Shown here: piece after piece, positions 36,508 to 44,768 of the stretch
Numbering within the stretch: the first letter of the stretch is position 1
Layout of the letters: the number at the start of each line of letters is the position of its first letter
NCBI RefSeq assembly: GCF_023155275.1
Contig: NZ_JALMUV010000017.1
Span: 1 to 64,000, forward strand
Length of the DNA: 64,000 nucleotides
Direction: 5' to 3'
From: Streptomyces rhizoryzae
GTDB lineage: Bacteria > Actinomycetota > Actinomycetes > Streptomycetales > Streptomycetaceae
Position numbers and translations under genes: made by a program
The notes under the pieces: model-generated
What the model saw: the letters and a program-made list of their open reading frames with translations, nothing else
The model's database searches: none
Told to the model about the DNA's origin: nothing

Positions 36508-37635
36508 TCAGGAGAGCGTGGCGACGGTCTTGCGGACCTTGTCGGCGATCTCGGTGGGGAGGGGGGCGTAGCCGAGGGCCTTCAGGGCGTCCTGGCCGTC
36601 CTTGCCGGAGATGTAGGTGAGGAAGGACTTGGTGGCCGGCAGGGTCTCGGCCTTGTTGCCCTTGTCGCAGGCGATCTCGTACGTGACCAGGGTGATCGGG
36701 TACGCGCCCGCGGCCTTGGTGGTGTAGTTCAGCTTCAGCGCCAGGTCGTTGCCCTGGCCGGCCGGCTGGGCCTCGGCGATCGCCTTGGAGGCGTTGTCGA
36801 CGGTGGCCTCGACCGGGGCCTGGGCACCCGTGTCGATCTTGACCGTCGGGATCTTGCCGGAGGTGGCGTAGGACAGCTCGAAGTAGGAGATCGCGCCGGC
36901 GGTCTGCTTGACCTGCGAGGAGACGCCGGCCGAACCGGACGCCGCCTGCCCGCCGGTGCCCTCCCACTTCTTGGCCGGCTCGTGCTTCCAGGCGCCGCCG
37001 GAGGCCGCCTTGAGGTACTTGGTGAAGTTGTCGGTGGTGCCGGAGTCGTCGGAGCGGTGGAACGCCTGGATCTTCAGGTCGGGCAGCTTGGCGCCCGGGT
37101 TGAGCTTCTTGATCGCGGCGTCGTTCCAGTTGGTGATCTGGGAGTCGAAGATCTTGGCCAGCGTGGGCGCGTCGAGGACCAGGCTGTCCACGCCGGGGAC
37201 GTTGTAGCCGACCGCGATCGGGCCGCCGACCATCGGCAGGTCGATCGCCTGGCCGCCCTTGCAGACCGTCTTGGACTTGGTGATCTCCTCCGGCTTGAGC
37301 GCCGAGTCGGAGCCCGCGAAGGCGGTCTGGCCCTGGAGGAAGGTGGTGACGCCGGCGCCGGAGCCGGTGGGCTGGTAGTTGATCTCGGTGCCCTGGCAGG
37401 CGCCCGCGTAGCTCTGCACCCAGACGTCCATGGCGTTCTTCTGCGCCGACGAACCGGAGGCGAGCAGCTTGCCCTTGCCGTCGCACTTGATGTTGGCGGC
37501 CTTCGCGGAGCTTCCGGCGCCGCCGCTGCCACCGCTGGTGTTGTCGGAGCCGCACGCGGAAAGGGCCAGGGCACCGGAGACGGCGAGAGCGCCAACGGCG
37601 AGGGCGCGAACCCGGTTCTTGCGCTGAAGCTTCAC
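36508..37635 (-). CDS. pstS: Phosphate-binding lipoprotein PstS
   Basis: A 375-aa lipoprotein with lipobox LALSACGSD (Cys at about residue 28). Phosphate-binding segments GSSAQ, FAGSDSAL and RSDDSGTTDNF match PstS. GTG 37635 follows AAGGAA at normal spacing. It binds phosphate outside the cell and feeds PstCAB; Streptomyces PstS is abundant under phosphate limitation. Three PHO-box repeats lie about 120-160 bases upstream. Confidence 0.97.
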   Translation of the reverse strand: MKLQRKNRVRALAVGALAVSGALALSACGSDNTSGGSGGAGSSAKAANIKCDGKGKLLASGSSAQKNAMDVWVQSYAGACQGTEINYQPTGSGAGVTTFLQGQTAFAGSDSALKPEEITKSKTVCKGGQAIDLPMVGGPIAVGYNVPGVDSLVLDAPTLAKIFDSQITNWNDAAIKKLNPGAKLPDLKIQAFHRSDDSGTTDNFTKYLKAASGGAWKHEPAKKWEGTGGQAASGSAGVSSQVKQTAGAISYFELSYATSGKIPTVKIDTGAQAPVEATVDNASKAIAEAQPAGQGNDLALKLNYTTKAAGAYPITLVTYEIACDKGNKAETLPATKSFLTYISGKDGQDALKALGYAPLPTEIADKVRKTVATLS

Positions 37636-37753
37636 TGTCGAGAGTTCCTTCCTGGGCGCGCGCCGTTCCTCGGCGTGCGGCGGGTGACGGGATGGCGGTG
37701 CCGGCTCGTTCCGGCGTTCCGCGCACTCGGTACGGCCGAAATTAGGCAGATCA

Positions 37754-37793
37754 GGTGAAGCGGCCGATGGAGCGGAGTGAACGCACGGTGAAC
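37754..37793 (-). promoter_or_regulatory. PHO box (PhoP direct repeats) of pstSCAB
   Basis: Read on the minus strand, GTTCACC (37793-37787) and GTTCACT (37782-37776) lie 11 bases apart; a third unit CTTCACC (37760-37754) lies 22 bases further on in the same register, with a degenerate unit between. This matches the 11-nt direct-repeat units bound by PhoP in Streptomyces. The rest of the 339-base gap between pstS and the hydrolase gene holds no gene that I can see. Confidence 0.88.
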
Positions 37794-37974
37794 CTCGGCC
37801 GTCGGCTGTGGGGCGGCGGAGGCGGGGCCGTGCGCCGGGGGAGTGCCCGGTTCCGGCGGACGGGCGCTCTTCGCCGCCGCGAAACGGCCCGTCGCCCTGT
37901 CGCATTACCGGTCGGTATGGCAGCATCCGCGCGAAGGTGCGCACGAATCGGTGCGGAACGACCGGAGGTGACTG

Positions 37975-39099
37975 GTGGGGAGCCAGGGGGCACGGCAGGG
38001 CGTTCGGGACACGGGTGAGGGACGGGGCGGACGCGGCGTACGGGGCGGCAGACTGGCGGTCTGCACCGCGGTCGTGCTGTGCGCGACCGGGCTGCTGGCC
38101 GGCCCGGCGACGGCGGCGCAGCGCGCGCCGGCCCCGCCGCCCGGTGGCGGGGCGCGGCCGCTGGAGGAGGTGCGCAAGGAGATCGAGGGCCTCTACCGCA
38201 CCGCGGAGCGGGCCACCGACGAGTACAACGCCGCCGAGGAGCAGGTCCAGCTCCAGCAGAAGAAGATCGTCGAGCTGGCCCGCACCATCGACGGGGAGCA
38301 GCGCCGGCTGGCCGCCCTCAAGCGCCGGGCCGGGGCGCTGGCCAGCGCCCAGTACCGCGCCGGCGGCATCCCGCCCGGGGCGCAGCTGGCGCTCAGCAAG
38401 GATCCGGAGTCCTTTCTCGCCAACGCCGATCTGGTCCGCAAGGGCCAGCAGGCCGTCAAGGGCGTGATCGGTCAACTCACGCAGCTGAAAACGGACTTGG
38501 AGGGGTACGCACAGGACGCCAGCCACCGCTGGGAGGAGCTGGAGGCCAACCGCAAGAAGAAGGACGCCGCGCGGAAAGAGATCAACGACAAGATCGACGC
38601 GGCGAAAGAGCTGGAATCCCGGCTGGCGGCCAAGGAAAAGGACCGGCTGCGGAAACTGGAGGAGGACCAGGCACTCCTGGCCCAGCAGAAATGGCTGGAT
38701 TCCGGCGTCCTGAAGGAGATCACCGGCAAAGCCTCCGAGCAGGGCAAGAAGGCGATTTCGTACGCCACTTCACAGATCGGCAAGGATTACGTCTGGGGCG
38801 CGACCGGCCCGGACACCTTCGACTGCTCCGGGCTGACCCTGCGGGCCTGGCAGGCGGCCGGCCGGACCATTCCGCGGACCTCGCAGGAGCAGTGGCGGCA
38901 GCTGCCCCGGGTGGCGCTCAAGGACCTCCGCCCCGGCGACCTCATCATCTATTTCTCCGACGCCAGCCATGTCGGGATGTACCTCGGCGACGGCGCGATC
39001 GTGCACGCGCCGCGGCCCGGCCGGCAGGTGACGGTCACCGGCGCCGGCACGATGCCGATCCTCGGCGTGGTCCGCCCGGACGGGGAGAATTCCGGCTGA
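37975..39099 (+). CDS. NlpC/P60 endopeptidase with coiled coil
   Basis: A 374-aa exported peptidoglycan hydrolase. A signal peptide ending near ATAAQ (about residue 48) is followed by a long coiled coil (about 60-245, Lys/Glu-rich, RipA/PcsB-like) and an NlpC/P60 domain with Cys in TFDCSGLT and His in ASHVGMYL. It cleaves stem peptides, probably at division or sporulation septa. GTG 37975 follows GGAGG. Confidence 0.9.
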   Translation: MGSQGARQGVRDTGEGRGGRGVRGGRLAVCTAVVLCATGLLAGPATAAQRAPAPPPGGGARPLEEVRKEIEGLYRTAERATDEYNAAEEQVQLQQKKIVELARTIDGEQRRLAALKRRAGALASAQYRAGGIPPGAQLALSKDPESFLANADLVRKGQQAVKGVIGQLTQLKTDLEGYAQDASHRWEELEANRKKKDAARKEINDKIDAAKELESRLAAKEKDRLRKLEEDQALLAQQKWLDSGVLKEITGKASEQGKKAISYATSQIGKDYVWGATGPDTFDCSGLTLRAWQAAGRTIPRTSQEQWRQLPRVALKDLRPGDLIIYFSDASHVGMYLGDGAIVHAPRPGRQVTVTGAGTMPILGVVRPDGENSG

Positions 39100-39483
39100 C
39101 CGGTACGCGCGCGGCCGCCGCGTACCGGGGAGTGGTTCCGGACATATTCCGCAGCTGCCCGGCGCCCCGTGGCGGCCGGAAATCGGCACCGCGAAAAGGT
39201 GCCTTTCCGTGACGTGCCGGTAGCGGAATGCGGCTGTCCGGGGTGATGTTCGTCATTCCCGTTCCGGGACGCCCCAGGTGAAATGGCGTTCCCACCCCGG
39301 CATATGACGAAGGCCGCGTGCCGAAGGTCATTCCGCGCCCCGCGGTGGTGGCGCTATCGTCGCCCTTCGGATGCCCGGAACCGCCCCGATCGACCGACCG
39401 ACGAGCGGAGGTCGCGCCGGGCACGGCGGTGTGCCGGTCGGCACCCGCCGCACCCCTCGGGGGGGAGGGAAGGAAGCAGACCC
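39100..39483. other. Intergenic region after NlpC/P60 gene
   Basis: This 384-base stretch has no supported gene. A small hairpin, GGCACC-GCGAAAA-GGTGCC followed by TTTCC (39185-39208), could terminate the hydrolase transcript. The leader of the phosphatase gene occupies the right half; I cannot assign its promoter. Confidence 0.45.
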
Positions 39484-40995
39484 ATGCCCGTACCCGTACC
39501 GCACCCGCGGACGGCCGTGCTGCCGCACCAGGCAGGACCGGTGGACCACGGCTGCGCGGAAACCGCCCGCGCGGCCGCCGCCGGCACGCCGGCGCACGGG
39601 GGCTGCCCCGGGACGGCCACCGCCCCGCCCGGCGGGCCCGCGCCGCTGCCCCGGGACCTCCCGGAGGCCCGGCACCCGCAGCCGCCCGCCGGCCCGCGGC
39701 GGCCGGCCGACCGCACCGCCGCCCGCCCGGCGCCCGACGGCGCCGGCCCCGCGGCCTCCGCGGCGGCGGGTGCCCCCGGGCCCGCCGACGCGCCCGAGCC
39801 GGCCCCCGAACCGCCCGCCCAGGGCCTGACCCTCCTCCTGATCGGCGAGGACCCCAACAGCCACGTCCCGGAGATGTGGGACTGGGCCGGCCGCAAGGTC
39901 CGGGTGCGCACCGCCCGCAACCTCACCGAGGCCGAGCGGCTGCTCACCCATGACGTCGACTGCATCCTGCTCGACCTCACGCCCGCCGAGCCGGCCGCCC
40001 GCGAGGGCCGCGCGGCCGCCCCCGGCGACGAGCTGGCCGCCCTGCGGGCCGTGCTGCGGATGGCCCCCGGCCAGGCCGTGCTCGTACTGACCTGCGAGAC
40101 GGACGCCGAGCGGGCCGCCGACGCGGTGCGGGTCGGCGCCCAGGACTACCTCTTCCGCGACGAGCTGGACGGCAAGGTGCTCAGCCGCGCGGTGCGCTAC
40201 GCGGTGGAACGCAAGCGCGCCGACCTCGCCCAGCGCCAGCTCACCGAGTCCCGGCTGCGCGCCCAGGAGAACGCCCGCCTGGAGCGCGGCCTGCTGCCCA
40301 CCCCGCTGCTCGACGGTTCGGAACTCCGCTTCGCGGCCTGCTACCGCCCCGGCCGCAGCCGCGCCCTGCTGGGCGGCGACTTCTACGACACCGTCCGCAC
40401 CCCGGACGGCACCGTCCACGCGATGATCGGCGACGTCTGCGGGCACGGCCCCGACGAGGCCGCCCTCGGCGTCGAACTCCGCATCGCCTGGCGGGCGTTG
40501 ACCTTCGCCGGGCTCTACGGCGACGAGCTGCTGGCCACTCTCCAGAAGGTGCTGGAGCACGAGCGCGCCGACGACGAGATCTTCGCGACGCTGTGCACCG
40601 TCGACATCTCCGAGGACGGTCACCGCGCCGGGGTGTGCCTGGCCGGTCACCCCGCGCCGCTGCTGGCCCGCGCCGGGGAGCGGCCGGAACTGCTGCCGTA
40701 CGAGTTCGGCGGCCCGGCGCTCGGCCTGCTGCCGGACGCCCGCTGGCCGCGCCGCCAGGTCGAGCTGGGCACCGCCTGGAGCCTGCTGATGTACACCGAC
40801 GGTCTGATCGAGGGCCGGATCGGCGAGGGCACCCGCCGACTGGGCCAGGACGGCATGACCGCGCTGGTCAGCCGCCAGATGGCGGACGGCCTGCGCGGTG
40901 AGGAACTGCTGGAGGCGTCGGTGCGCGAGGTCCGCGCCCTCAACGGCGGGGAGCTGACCGACGACGTGGCGGTCCTGCTGCTGGACCGCCGCTAG
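39484..40995 (+). CDS. Response-regulator-like / SpoIIE-type PP2C phosphatase
   Basis: A 503-aa protein. A disordered Pro/Ala N-terminus (1-115) precedes a receiver-like domain (about 115-250; the phospho-acceptor candidate is the Asp in ILLDLTP) and a PP2C SpoIIE domain (about 290-503) with metal sites in GGDFYD and GDVCGHG. RsbU-type enzymes dephosphorylate anti-anti-sigma factors. ATG 39484 follows GGAAGGAAG. The receiver lacks some usual acidic-pocket residues, so it may be phosphorylation independent. Confidence 0.85.
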   Translation: MPVPVPHPRTAVLPHQAGPVDHGCAETARAAAAGTPAHGGCPGTATAPPGGPAPLPRDLPEARHPQPPAGPRRPADRTAARPAPDGAGPAASAAAGAPGPADAPEPAPEPPAQGLTLLLIGEDPNSHVPEMWDWAGRKVRVRTARNLTEAERLLTHDVDCILLDLTPAEPAAREGRAAAPGDELAALRAVLRMAPGQAVLVLTCETDAERAADAVRVGAQDYLFRDELDGKVLSRAVRYAVERKRADLAQRQLTESRLRAQENARLERGLLPTPLLDGSELRFAACYRPGRSRALLGGDFYDTVRTPDGTVHAMIGDVCGHGPDEAALGVELRIAWRALTFAGLYGDELLATLQKVLEHERADDEIFATLCTVDISEDGHRAGVCLAGHPAPLLARAGERPELLPYEFGGPALGLLPDARWPRRQVELGTAWSLLMYTDGLIEGRIGEGTRRLGQDGMTALVSRQMADGLRGEELLEASVREVRALNGGELTDDVAVLLLDRR

Positions 40996-41025
40996 GACCG
41001 GGCGGCCCGGGCGGCCCGGGCGGGC

Positions 41026-41382
41026 TCAGCGGCCGCCGTTGTACGGGCCGTACGGGCCGTCGGAGCTGGAGCCGCGGCGGTACGGGCCGCGTCCGCCGCC
41101 GGCCACCGCGCGCAGCGCCGGGCGGACGTCGACGGTGTAGACGATCACCGCGATCACGCCGATGATCGGCAGGAACGAGAGCATCGGCAGCAGGAAGAGC
41201 AGGGCCGTGGCGGCACCGAGGAAGATCAGCCACATTGCCTTGTTCTGCTTGTCCGCCGCGCGGTAGGCGTCCTCGCGGCGGGTGGCCGCGTCGATCAGCA
41301 TCACGGCGGCATACACGCCGAGGGCGAGCTGCACCCAGCTCAGAATGCTCTGGAACCCGTAAATCAGCACGCCGTCCACCAC
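41026..41382 (-). CDS. DUF2516-family membrane protein
   Basis: A 118-aa protein with three hydrophobic segments (about residues 5-30, 48-68, 70-85), a conserved DVRPALR after the last helix and a disordered Gly/Tyr tail. This matches the actinobacterial DUF2516 family, of unknown function. Two adjacent GTG codons (41382, 41379) could each be the start. Confidence 0.8.
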   Translation of the reverse strand: MVDGVLIYGFQSILSWVQLALGVYAAVMLIDAATRREDAYRAADKQNKAMWLIFLGAATALLFLLPMLSFLPIIGVIAVIVYTVDVRPALRAVAGGGRGPYRRGSSSDGPYGPYNGGR

Positions 41383-41515
41383 CCGTTAGCCGTTCGGCCA
41401 GGAAACTCGGTCTGTCATCTCGGTCTGTGCGGCCTCTCGCGGCCCACCGTACCCGGACAACGGGCCGGACACGTCACCCGTGCCCGGCCCGTGCGGAGAT
41501 CCGCTCACCGGCGGC

Positions 41516-42154
41516 TCACTTCGAGGACGACGGCGGGGTGCTCTTCTTCGCCTGGTCCGCGGCGGGCTTGCGCGGCGCGGCCGGCTTCTTCGCCCCGGAG
41601 CTCTTCGGCTGGGTCGACGCGGTGGCCTGGGCCTCGGGGCGGGTCCCGTTGGCCGGCACCGTCCTGGCGCGGCCGCCGGTCTCCGCGCCGCCGGCCGGCG
41701 CGGACTTCGGCTCCGGCTCCGGCTCGATCGCCACCGCCAGCTCCTCGACCTGCTCGGCGGCGCCGCCCCGCCAGTTCTGCACCGCGCCGCGGCCGCGCTC
41801 GGCCAGCCCGTCGTAGGTCTCCCGGGCCTGCACGGCGACCTCGGCCGCCCGGCCGACGCCGCGCAGCGCCAGCTCCTGCGCCTGGTCGCGGAACTTCTTC
41901 AGGTCCCCGTCCAGCGAGCCCAGCAGCTCGGCGAGCTTCTCCTGGGCCTCCTTGGCCTGCTTGGTGACCAGGGCCTGGAGGTCCTTGGGGTCGGTGCGGA
42001 CCGACTCCAGGGCCTTGGGCGCCTCGGTGCGGATCCGCTCGACCAGCTGCGGCACCTCGCCCAGCTTCTCGGCGGCCAGGTCGGCGGTACCGGCCAGGGC
42101 GTACAGCGGGGTCGGGTCGGTCAGCGCCTTGCGGACGTCATCGGTGATGGCCAT
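41516..42154 (-). CDS. HbhA-like helical protein
   Basis: A 212-aa protein: about 140 residues of continuous amphipathic helix rich in Ala/Glu/Lys (ALYALAGTADLAAEKLGE onward), then a Lys/Pro/Ala-rich basic tail, the architecture of mycobacterial heparin-binding hemagglutinin. In Streptomyces the role is not established; apolar-surface or nucleoid binding has been suggested for relatives. It lies 32 bases downstream of the XRE regulator, probably in one transcript. Confidence 0.7.
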   Translation of the reverse strand: MAITDDVRKALTDPTPLYALAGTADLAAEKLGEVPQLVERIRTEAPKALESVRTDPKDLQALVTKQAKEAQEKLAELLGSLDGDLKKFRDQAQELALRGVGRAAEVAVQARETYDGLAERGRGAVQNWRGGAAEQVEELAVAIEPEPEPKSAPAGGAETGGRARTVPANGTRPEAQATASTQPKSSGAKKPAAPRKPAADQAKKSTPPSSSK

Positions 42155-42186
42155 GCCGTGGTTCCTCCTGGAACGTTCGTGGTTGC

Positions 42187-42642
42187 TCAGGTGGCGTGCG
42201 GGCCGCCGTCGGCCTCTGCCTCATGGGGGTGCTCCCCGTCCCCGGACCCGCCGGCGGGCCGCCGGGCGGCGGCGCCGTCCGGGCCGTCGCCGCCGAGTCC
42301 GTTCTCCTTGCGGAAGGACTCGTAGATCTGGAGCAGCACCTGCTTCTGCCGCTCGTTCAGCGACGGGTCGGTGAGTATCGCCGAGTGGACGCCGACCGCG
42401 TCCGGGCCGCGCCGCTCGTCGAGGATCCCGGCCTGGACGTAGAGGGTCTCGGCGGATATCCGCAGCGCCTTGGCCAGCTGCTGGAGGATCTCCGCGCTCG
42501 GCTTGCGCAGCCCGCGCTCGATCTGGCTGAGGTACGGGTTGGACACCCCTGCGGCATCCGCCAGCTGCCGCAGGCTCAGCTGCGCGGTGCGCCGCTGCTC
42601 CCGCAGGAACTCGCCGAGATTGCCGACGTTGAGAGATGCCAT
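42187..42642 (-). CDS. XRE-family HTH regulator
   Basis: A 151-aa protein. The Cro/CI helix-turn-helix is at residues about 8-65 (LSLRQLADAAGVSNPYLSQI, then LRKPSAEILQQLAKAL). A C-terminal helical region and a disordered His/Asp-rich tail follow. It starts at ATG 42642 (MASLNVGNL). Paired AGTGCTA repeats immediately upstream may be its own operator. The gene order regulator-HbhA-like suggests it controls that partner. Confidence 0.85.
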   Translation of the reverse strand: MASLNVGNLGEFLREQRRTAQLSLRQLADAAGVSNPYLSQIERGLRKPSAEILQQLAKALRISAETLYVQAGILDERRGPDAVGVHSAILTDPSLNERQKQVLLQIYESFRKENGLGGDGPDGAAARRPAGGSGDGEHPHEAEADGGPHAT

Positions 42643-42660
42643 GCCTCGATACTGCACGGT

Positions 42661-42687
42661 AGTGCTAACTATTGCAAGCAAGTGCTA
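42661..42687. repeat. Direct repeat AGTGCTA upstream of XRE gene
   Basis: AGTGCTA occurs at 42661-42667 and 42681-42687, exactly 20 bases apart (two helical turns), with ATTGCAAGCA between. On the minus strand TTGCAA with CAGTAT 17 bases later could be the promoter. The remaining bases up to 42950 hold no gene that I can support. Confidence 0.55.
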
Positions 42688-42950
42688 GCTGGAGTGGCGT
42701 ATCTCGGCCACGGCGCCCTGCCGCCCGCGCCGCCGCGCTGCGGGCCGACGCCCTCGGCCTGTCGCCGACCGGGACCCGGCCCGGCCCGGGCGCTTCCGGG
42801 TCCTGCACACCGGCTGAGCGGGCCCGGGAGCCCCGGTCCGCCGGTCAGGTCGGCCCCCACCCGTGTACCCCGCGGGCCAGGGCCCCTAGGGTGAGCAGAC
42901 GTTGTTCGCGTACCGACAGAGCATTTTCGGACATACGGGGGTGGCCAACT

Positions 42951-43292
42951 GTGGCTCGGAAGACGGAAGGGGAACCGGTGCGGCGGCGGCTGCGCTCCAG
43001 CACCGTGATCCTCGGTTCGATGGGGGCGCTCGCCGCCGCCCTCACCTCCTGCGGGGCGGAGCCGGACAAGCGCTGCGTGGACCCGAAGAGCTACGACAGC
43101 CTCCTGGGGTACCGCGTCCTCAGCGCCGCCCGGTGCTCGGGGACCACCACCACCGGCAGCACCGCGTCCGGCCGCTGGTACTACGGCGCCAAGGTCTCCG
43201 GGCGCTACGCCGAGGGCGGCACGTTCAGCAGGAACCAGGCGGTGGACCGCGGCGGTTTCGGCTGCTCCGGCCACGGCACGTCCGGCGGCTGA
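42951..43292 (+). CDS. Small exported protein / putative lipoprotein
   Basis: A 113-aa protein with a basic start, a hydrophobic signal and the lipobox-like AALTSCGAEP, followed by a short Cys-containing domain (DKRCVDPKSY, WYYGAKVSG, GGFGCSGHG). Two frame-consistent starts exist: GTG 42951 after GGGGG, or GTG 42978 after AAGGGGA. It ends five bases before the synthase-like gene and is probably co-expressed. Function unknown. Confidence 0.75.
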   Translation: MARKTEGEPVRRRLRSSTVILGSMGALAAALTSCGAEPDKRCVDPKSYDSLLGYRVLSAARCSGTTTTGSTASGRWYYGAKVSGRYAEGGTFSRNQAVDRGGFGCSGHGTSGG

Positions 43293-43297
43293 CGCCG

Positions 43298-44482
43298 GTG
43301 CGCCGCCACACCCTCGAACCCCGCCCCGGCTGGCAGGCCACCGTCGAGGCCCAGGGCCTGATCTACCCGCTGACCCGCTACCCCGACGACTCCCTGCGCC
43401 CCTACTGGGACGAGAGCGCCTACTACTCCTTCACGGCCCCCGAGATCGACGCCCTGGAGGAGACCGTCGAGGAGCTGCACGCCATGTGCCTGGCCGCCGC
43501 CGGGCACATCGTCACCCGCGACCGGTTCGCCGACCTCGGCCTGACCGACCCGCGGCTGGCCGCCCGGGTCACCGAAGCCTGGCACCGGCGCGCCGAACTC
43601 CCCTCCCTCTACGGGCGGTTCGACCTGCGCTACGACGGCACCGGACCGGCCAAGCTGCTGGAGTACAACGCCGACACCCCCACCTCCCTGGTGGAGGCCG
43701 CCAGCCCCCAGTGGTTCTGGATGGAGGAGCGGTTCCCCGGTGCCGACCAGTGGAACTCGCTGCACGAACGGCTGGTGGCCGCCTGGAAGCGCCAGGCCGG
43801 GCTGCTGCCGCCCGGCGCCCCGCTGCACTTCGCGCACTCCGCCGCCGACGAGCTCGGCGAGGACCTGATGACCGTCGCCTACCTGCGCGAGACGGCCGAA
43901 CAGGCGGGCCTGGCGACCGAGGCGATCAGCATGGAGGAGATCGGCTGGGACCGGCTCTCCGGCCGCTTCGTCGACCAGCGGCTGCGTTTCATCCGGGCCT
44001 GCTTCAAGCTCTACCCCTGGGAGTGGCTGGCCACCGACGCGTTCGGCCCGCACGTCCTGGACACCCTCGACAACGGCGGCTCCAGCGGCACCACCCTGTG
44101 GATCGAGCCCGCCTGGAAGATGCTGCTGTCCAACAAGGCGCTGCTGGCCGTCCTCTGGGAGCTCTACCCCGGCCACCCCAACCTCCTGCCCGCCTACCTG
44201 GACGGCCCCCGCGAGCTGGCCGCCGGCCCCGGTTACGTCGCCAAGCCGCTGCTGGGCAGAGAGGGCGAAGGGGTCACCGTCCACCCGGCGGGCTCCGCCG
44301 CCGTACGGCGCGAGGAGGCGTGCTGCTACCAGGAGTTGGCGCCGCTGCCCGACTTCGACGGCAACCGCGTGGTGCTCGGCACCTGGGTCGTGGAGGACGA
44401 GGCGGCCGGGCTCGGCATCCGGGAGTCGACGGGGCTGATCACGGACGAGTACGCGCGGTTCCTGCCCCACGTGATCGAGTGA
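43298..44482 (+). CDS. Glutathionylspermidine synthase-like ATP-grasp protein
   Basis: A 394-aa protein of the GSP_synth family. FDLRYDGTGPAKLLEYNADTPTS and AKPLLGREGEGV match the ATP-grasp nucleotide and metal-binding segments. Family members ligate peptides or amines; actinobacteria lack glutathione, so the real substrate is unknown. Start GTG 43298 lies just after the lipoprotein gene. Confidence 0.88.
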   Translation: MRRHTLEPRPGWQATVEAQGLIYPLTRYPDDSLRPYWDESAYYSFTAPEIDALEETVEELHAMCLAAAGHIVTRDRFADLGLTDPRLAARVTEAWHRRAELPSLYGRFDLRYDGTGPAKLLEYNADTPTSLVEAASPQWFWMEERFPGADQWNSLHERLVAAWKRQAGLLPPGAPLHFAHSAADELGEDLMTVAYLRETAEQAGLATEAISMEEIGWDRLSGRFVDQRLRFIRACFKLYPWEWLATDAFGPHVLDTLDNGGSSGTTLWIEPAWKMLLSNKALLAVLWELYPGHPNLLPAYLDGPRELAAGPGYVAKPLLGREGEGVTVHPAGSAAVRREEACCYQELAPLPDFDGNRVVLGTWVVEDEAAGLGIRESTGLITDEYARFLPHVIE

Positions 44483-44584
44483 CGTGCCGTCAGAGCAGGG
44501 GTTTCCGCTGTCCCGCTGGGCCGGTCCGGCCGCGGACGGAAAACCGGTGGTGGGATCCGCCGGGCCGGTGCTACCGTCTCCCGC

Positions 44585-44638
44585 ATGCAGCGCGCTGATC
44601 TGTCCACGACGACGCCGGACCCCGTCCCGGCGCGCTGA
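44585..44638 (+). CDS. Threonine-rich leader peptide (attenuator)
   Basis: A 17-codon frame, MQRADLSTTTPDPVPAR, with three consecutive ACG (Thr) codons at 44606-44614. TACCGT at 44572-44577 would serve as a -10 placing the transcript start next to the ATG, so the leader is probably leaderless. A strong terminator follows 15 bases after its stop, and the next gene encodes a threonyl-tRNA synthetase. This is the standard arrangement of ribosome-mediated attenuation. Translation of this frame is inferred. Confidence 0.72.
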   Translation: MQRADLSTTTPDPVPAR

Positions 44639-44652
44639 CACCTGACGTCATC

Positions 44653-44686
44653 CGAAAGCCCCGGGGCGAGTGCCCCGGGGCTTTCG
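44653..44686 (+). terminator. Attenuator terminator before ThrRS gene
   Basis: A 15-bp perfect stem CGAAAGCCCCGGGGC with its complement around the loop GAGT, placed between the Thr leader peptide and the synthetase. GCGCGC segments inside the leader (44590-44595 and 44629-44634) can pair with each other and may form the competing early hairpin. Confidence 0.8.
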
Positions 44687-44768
44687 CCGTGTGGTCACCC
44701 GCCTCGCCGGGCCGAACCGCGGCCCGCACTCCACGAGAGGCGGCCCGCGCCACCGCGAGGAGACCACC

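Noticed and set aside
37800..37974. c-di-AMP (ydaO) riboswitch before the NlpC/P60 hydrolase
   Set aside because: Such hydrolase genes often carry one in Streptomyces, but none of the conserved segments is present here or before the gene at 25657.
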